Shown here: one piece after another, positions 59,036 through 64,000 of the stretch
Position numbering within the stretch: position 1 is the first letter of the stretch
How the letters are laid out: every line of letters begins with the position of its first letter
Source: Brachynemurus nebulosus
Taxonomy: Eukaryota > Arthropoda > Insecta > Neuroptera > Myrmeleontidae
Assembly (NCBI GenBank): GCA_035578155.1
Contig: JAPWDM010000001.1
Location: forward strand, 165,699,498-165,763,497
Length of the DNA stretch: 64,000 bases
Reading direction: 5' to 3'
Notes under the pieces: model-generated
Told to the model about the DNA's origin: nothing
Databases searched by the model: none
The model's input: the letters and a program-made list of their open reading frames with translations, nothing else
Translations under genes and position numbers: made by a program

Positions 59036-59600
59036 TACTGATTAATTCGATCAAATAACAAAATCAATAATACCAAAAAAGTAAGATGTTATATATAGCG
59101 TTTAATAAATGACTAATTTACAATAAATTGATTAGTATCCACTAAGAACGCATTTTAAAAAAGTGTTGATTTTATACTATTTTTTATCGCAAAAATGGTC
59201 TAATAGTAAGTAGACTTATCTTTATTTAGTTACATTATATTTTATACACTTCATTTAAAAGTTAAAATGGTCAAAACCAATTTTGAACGTAATAAACTTA
59301 TAAATTATAACACACTTTTGTAAGAAAAAGTTTAATAATAAAATAAATAACAAAATTGCCTAGTTAATTTCGTACATCTATTCAAAAGTTGATTTTTTCT
59401 GAAATTTTGATTCGCTTTTTTTCCATTTTCCAATATTTTTTAAAAGGATCAAAGGAATTTTTAATGAGAGAAATACAGTAACTCATATTAATATGTTGAT
59501 GGTTATATAACGCATTATGATGAAACACGAATTTGGTACACAACTTTGATAAGTAATACACTAATACATAAACAATGGTGCACAATAATAATGCAGAGCA
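59036..59600. other. unassigned AT-rich sequence
   Basis: The reverse-strand frame at 59382-59603 has no recognisable motif. No repeats were noticed. Confidence 0.4.
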
Positions 59601-59606
59601 CATCGC

Positions 59607-59806
59607 TAGGCCCGAGGAGAGGGCAGGGTAGCCGAAGTAGCAGCCCTGGGGCCCAAGCTAGAAGAGGAGACTCATAGCTGTTGGTAGGGGGCCCAGAAAA
59701 AAAGTAAAAAGACGTATTTTTTACTCGTCACTTATATTTCTACAGAGAAAAGTATTTTAAAAATTTTGTTTACTCCCGGGGCCCGCCATTTTTTTTCACG
59801 GCCCTG
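59607..59806. mobile_element. 200-bp hAT-like element
   Basis: TAGGCCCGAGGAGAGGG at the left and CACGGCCCTG at the right are weak inverted repeats. The flanks CACATCGC and CGCATTGC agree at 6 of 8 positions. The GC-rich interior is related to 38050-38170. It is non-coding. Confidence 0.55.
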
Positions 59807-59828
59807 CGCATTGCACCAATGCAGTATA

Positions 59829-60280
59829 CTGTGAGAGTTTTTTCGAGAGTTGCCATTTTTATTACAGTCAAATCGTTGATTTAATCGAAAAATTGTTCAA
59901 ATAAGAGTTGTAGATATCGACGGGGGCAACCGATTGCTATAGTCAGGAGCTTTATAGCTCTTATGGTTTTCGAGCTATGATACAAAAACTTATAGATTTT
60001 TAAATTGGACTATATATTAATTTTTCGATAAAACTGATCTAATGCATTAATTAGCAACATAAATGAGCAAAAAAAAATTTTTTACCCAAGTTTAATTTTT
60101 TAATTTTTCTTTGTCAATTAAGTGGAAAAAATATACATATATACTTGAGGCTACTTCAACCGATAGTGTTTTTCTTGGTTACATTTCCATTACATCCAAG
60201 AAAAGAACCTCTTCCAGTACTATTTCTATCATAAAAATTTGGTTGTAATAGAAATGGCAACTCTCAAAAGACTCACATGG
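59829..60280 (+). mobile_element. TA-flanked TIR element, family 'CTGTGTGAG', copy 3 (uninterrupted)
   Basis: The ends CTGTGAGAGTTTTTTCGAGA and the inverse CTCTCAAAAGACTCACATGG are each bordered by TATA. At 452 bp it is the most complete copy. It provides the empty-site reference for the nested insertion at 16328-18814, with ATATATACTTGAGGCT at the corresponding point. Confidence 0.9.
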
Positions 60281-60569
60281 TATACTGTGGCTATGAGGCC
60301 TAGACAAAGAGCGAGCTATGTTTGTTTATTTTATTTATGTACATACTTTACTTTTGTATACTTTATGTGCTGACGACCGTCACGTGTTAAAATGTTCAAA
60401 TAATTTTTATTTAGAGTACCCGTACTCTAGCAACTTTTAATACCCGCACAGTAAAAATAATTATAATTAGGTCTGTTGCAACCTTTGAATAAAAAAAAAA
60501 AAAAAAAATTAGCTGGTCAGTGTAATCATTGGCTTTAGCCAACTTCAACTGAACTATCAATCGTCCAAA

Positions 60570-61247
60570 TAACGCTCCTTTCACATTGTACGGTTTTCGC
60601 CGTACGGTAAAAAACCGTACAACTTTTTGTCGTGATGTAGTTGCTTTCACATTACACGGTTTTTTGCCGTGTTAAACTGAATAACTTCATTTGATTTGCA
60701 ACATCATACAAGTAACAAGTGTGATTAAAGTTAATTCTATAAATCAGAGGAAATATAAAGTAGGATTATTTATTACCACACTCTTTGAAGACCTGAAAAA
60801 TGACGAAAATAATTTTTTTAACTATTTTCGGACGCTTACAAGCTCCTTTGATTAATTTCTTGGCGAACTTAACGTAAAAACACACAATTTGGAAATTACA
60901 TACAATCTATTAAAATACTTGTTACCACATTCAACATTAGTTTCATCCATTTCACAAATAAAATTATAATTAACATAAAATTCAAAAAAATAATGTTACT
61001 GCCGTACGTTAAAAAACCGTCAAATGTGAAAGCACCAATTTAATTACGCACACTACTGAGTTAAAAAAGCCGTATGGCAACCGTCAAGTGCAGTGGCAGG
61101 AGACGGCTGCTACACGGCACGGCAACGGCATTTTGCCGTGACCGTGTAATGTGAAAGGTCCAATGCTCTTCTTCACTCTACTAAAAAAATATGACCGTAC
61201 GGTTTTTTGCCGTACGGCAAAAACCGTATAATGTGAAAGGAGCGTAA
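60570..61247. mobile_element. PIF/Harbinger-like MITE 3 (TAA duplication)
   Basis: TAA (60570-60572) precedes CGCTCCTTTCACATTGTACG. The right end is its near-exact inverse followed by TAA (61245-61247). The TIR continues through GCCGTACGGYAAAAAACCGT. A second inverted pair lies inside: TTTCACATTACACGGTTTTT near 60650 and CCGTGTAATGTGAAAGG near 61140. Short palindromes of the type ACCGTACGG occur in each end. It is 672 bp with no coding sequence; the reverse-strand frame at 60411-60650 crosses the left end and is spurious. Confidence 0.85.
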
Positions 61248-61611
61248 AGTTGGTAAATGTGCGGGTACTTTAAGGTGGACAAATGTCAGTCAGTAATATG
61301 GACTACTATAGCGAGTATATATTTTATTTATTTTATCCACGTCTCGTGCGCGAACTTAAAAAAAGTCTCTCATTTCAAATTCATTCAACTCTACACATAG
61401 TCCAAGCTCCCATAGCACAAAATCATACCTGATAAAACACCTCAAATTGAAAAAGCTCAATTGATAGTAACTAATGCTGACAATAGAAAATGCCCAACAG
61501 ACCTTTAATTTTTTGTTAAATTTTATTTTTTATGAATTTTTGAAATGGCCGAGAAAAACCTCAAACTTACCTTACATAACACCTCGTTGAAATTCACATA
61601 AATGTTATAGC

Positions 61612-61614
<3 letters not shown>

Positions 61615-61689
<75 letters not shown>
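61615..61689. repeat. (TA)n microsatellite
   Basis: A pure TA dinucleotide run of about 74 bp immediately upstream of the LINE fragment. Confidence 0.97.
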
Positions 61690-61691
<2 letters not shown>

Positions 61692-62332
61692 CTGGTGAAT
61701 TTTAAATTAAGACAATCATATAATGAAAAGGTGGAAATTTGTATAGATCAGACAATACTAAAATCAACGAATCAAACTAAGTTTTTAGGTATTATTATAG
61801 ACAGTAATTTAAAATTTAAAGATCAAGTAAATTTTGTATGTAAGAAACTGAATAAATTTTTATTTCAAATTAGAGTATTAAAAAAATATGTGAATCATGA
61901 ACAGTTAATTATGTTTTACTATGCATACGTTTACTCTACACTGAAGTATGGAATATTATTATGGGGAAGATCTGCGGAATCTAACCGAGCATTCATAATA
62001 CAGAAAAAGATCATAAGAACCATTTTCAAGATTCCAAAGAGGGAATCTTGCAAAAATTTATTTATAGGAAATGAAATTTTAACTTTTTATATGGTATCTT
62101 TGTGTATGAACTAATAACATATATGAAAGAAAATAATTATTTTGTAGCGAAAGAAAAAATGCAGTATGATACGCGATATGAAAATTTATTCAGTTTCGCA
62201 CACAGAACAACATTTTTTGAAAAGACTCCTTGTTACACAGGCTATAAAATTTACCAAAATTTACCTGAAGATATACGAACTGAGAACGTATATAATAAGT
62301 TCAAAGCTAAACTAAAAAAAGCATCTAAATAG
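61690..62332 (+). pseudogene. 5'-truncated LINE reverse-transcriptase ORF (C-terminal part)
   Basis: The first frame (to 62116) contains TKFLGIIIDSNLKFKDQV, then YYAYVYSTLKYGILLWG and IQKKIIRTIFKIPKRESC. These are the motifs following the polymerase domain in Jockey/CR1-type non-LTR retrotransposons. Near 62098-62102 the frame shifts. The second frame, from about 62102, continues with YELITYMKENNYF and PCYTGYKIYQNLPEDIR, the usual C-terminal end, and stops at 62332. The catalytic part (with the YADD-type motif) and the endonuclease are absent, so this is a dead 5'-truncated copy. The frame simply opens out of the TA tract, so no true start exists. Confidence 0.88.
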
Positions 62333-62582
<250 letters not shown>

Positions 62583-62765
62583 ACTAAGGAATCGGTCTGT
62601 GCCGTATATTTTGTTAATTAATGTCAGACAGACCTATTTTAATTAGTGAAAATCTTAGGCAAACTACCTTCCATAACACCCTCAATTTTTTTGTTTTAAG
62701 TAAAACTCATTTTTTTTTAATTTGAGGTGTTTTATTAGGTATGATTTTGTGCTATGGGAACTTGA

Positions 62766-64000
62766 ACTAATAAATATTTATGGTAGAGATATCTACAAAT
62801 TCCAAAAAGATCCGTTCTTTCATTTTTGATGTACAGAATCTTAAAAAAAATAGATTAGTGCATTGCTTCAGAAGCACAATATTTAATAAATTTAACAATT
62901 TTAAACAAGTGAGAACAAAAAATTGTATTTTCGAAATATAGGCACATATTTACGAAAAAAAAGCTTAAGTGATGATAAATTATGTGTCTGACAGACAACA
63001 GAAAATTAATTATTTATAAGTAATGACGAAAGCAATTTATTGCATTATACGATATTATAAAATGATTGTGCATCATACTCAAAATATTTTACCCTTAAAT
63101 GTTTTCTTAATTATATATCATTTTTAAATACATAGTTAAACTACGTATAAACGACCGCTCAAACCAGTACGGGAAACCGTATATTTGTATACAAAAGTTA
63201 TTAAAACATAAGTAATTATATTGTACATTTGACAGAAGAGGAAAACGTGATAAACTGACCAAAACACATACTAGATTTTCTGTGTCAAAAACCAATACCT
63301 GCTTCATTTTATTTATTCCTAAATTATTACCTACTTGAGTGTTTGGGAATGAGTCCAAATAGTGCAATAAAATTACGACATCTACTCAGACTAAACTACA
63401 GGAACCTGACTGAGCAGATTGCATCGATTTTTCATAAGTTACTTAATTATTTTTAATTACTTAAATAATATTATTAACTGTACATATGTATTTATTTACT
63501 TACTAATACTTCCATATTTAGTTTCTTCATTAATAATTAATAATTTCCAAAATAAATCGGCCATTGCCATAGTACTTCCTTTCGTTTTTCTTTTGGCATT
63601 ATTTTAACAAAGATTTTAATTAATAATCAATTTAAATGAGTACAAAAGACTTCAAAAATGTAAGTGTTTTTAAGCGAGCAAAAAAATTTTCAAGAAAATA
63701 GATATAGCCGAGCACTAAGCCTCGACTTAAAAAAAAAAAAAAATTCGAGATCAAAGGCCCCGAATATGCTTTTTTACTAGTATCTCGGTTTCTATTGGTT
63801 GTCCAACAATTAATATAGTAACAAAATTTGTAAGTTGCCTCTATTACTACTCATACATTACAAATATCTGTGTATAGAACACAACACGCCTTAATATAAG
63901 ACTGTAAATACATCTGAAATTATGGCTCTTACGTAAATAGCGGCCTCGAAAAATTGACTACATTTCAAAGTCAGTCCACCAAGATAATTGACTGGCCGAC
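62766..64000. other. unassigned AT-rich sequence
   Basis: Short frames at 63107-63367 (reverse) and 63419-63607 (forward, hydrophobic) have no recognisable domain. No repeat or element ends were identified before the window end. Confidence 0.4.

Overview
The window looks like gene-poor, strongly AT-rich DNA from an animal nuclear genome, most likely an insect. A hemipteran, possibly an aphid, is my guess. The basis is the kind of mobile elements present (Tc1/mariner-type DDE transposon, piggyBac-, hAT- and PIF/Harbinger-like short elements, Helitrons, a Jockey/CR1-type LINE), the abundant (TA)n tracts and the frequent TAGGTA/TACCTA words. Nothing looks bacterial or viral: there are no operons, no dense coding and no rRNA, tRNA or CRISPR array. 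I recognise no intact host gene. The only recognisable proteins are remnants of two mobile elements: a broken Tc1/mariner-like transposase (16.8-18.1 kb) and the C-terminal part of a non-LTR reverse-transcriptase ORF (61.7-62.3 kb).

Layout. 0-9 kb: a near-perfect 290-bp-arm palindrome (958-1542), a TTAA-flanked element (1976-2864), inverted-repeat elements at 5445-5718 and 7022-7603, and a TA-flanked element (8089-8630). Between them, 2.9-5.4 kb is mostly unassigned and holds one promoter-like stretch. 9-20 kb: three terminal-inverted-repeat families, a GC-richer inverted-repeat element (14.43-14.87 kb), two long TA tracts and a clear nested insertion. In the nest, a 2.49-kb Tc1/mariner-like transposon with 88-bp TIRs sits inside a 450-bp element whose relatives lie at 9681 and 59829. 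20-30 kb: a 169-bp tandem repeat, two Helitrons ending in CTAG, a hAT-like element and an array of about 120-bp repeats. 30-36.7 kb: hAT-like elements, one interrupted by a hairpin-rich insertion and one hosting a second element, a 508-bp duplication and a probable solo LTR. 38-45 kb: a Harbinger-like element, a piggyBac-like element (TTAA, CCCTAGAA) nested in a hairpin-ended element, a second Harbinger-like element, a small MITE pair and two reverse-strand Helitrons. 46-55 kb: an inverted copy of the 120-bp array, an inverted-repeat element, two TA tracts, a 1.28-kb element with a repeated CGTGACGAAGGATAC word, a hAT element with a perfect 8-bp duplication and a short Helitron with all expected ends. 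55.8-64 kb: a 3.2-kb element with repeated GTTACGAGGTTTG words, a short hAT-like element, the 450-bp element again, a third Harbinger-like element and a LINE fragment bracketed by 46-bp inverted repeats.

The window reads as a layered record of transposition rather than a functional gene cluster. Most elements are non-autonomous. They were recognised from paired ends and target duplications read by eye, so boundaries given to the base are those where both ends and a flanking duplication agree. Family names for elements without coding sequence rest on duplication length and terminal bases and are inferences.
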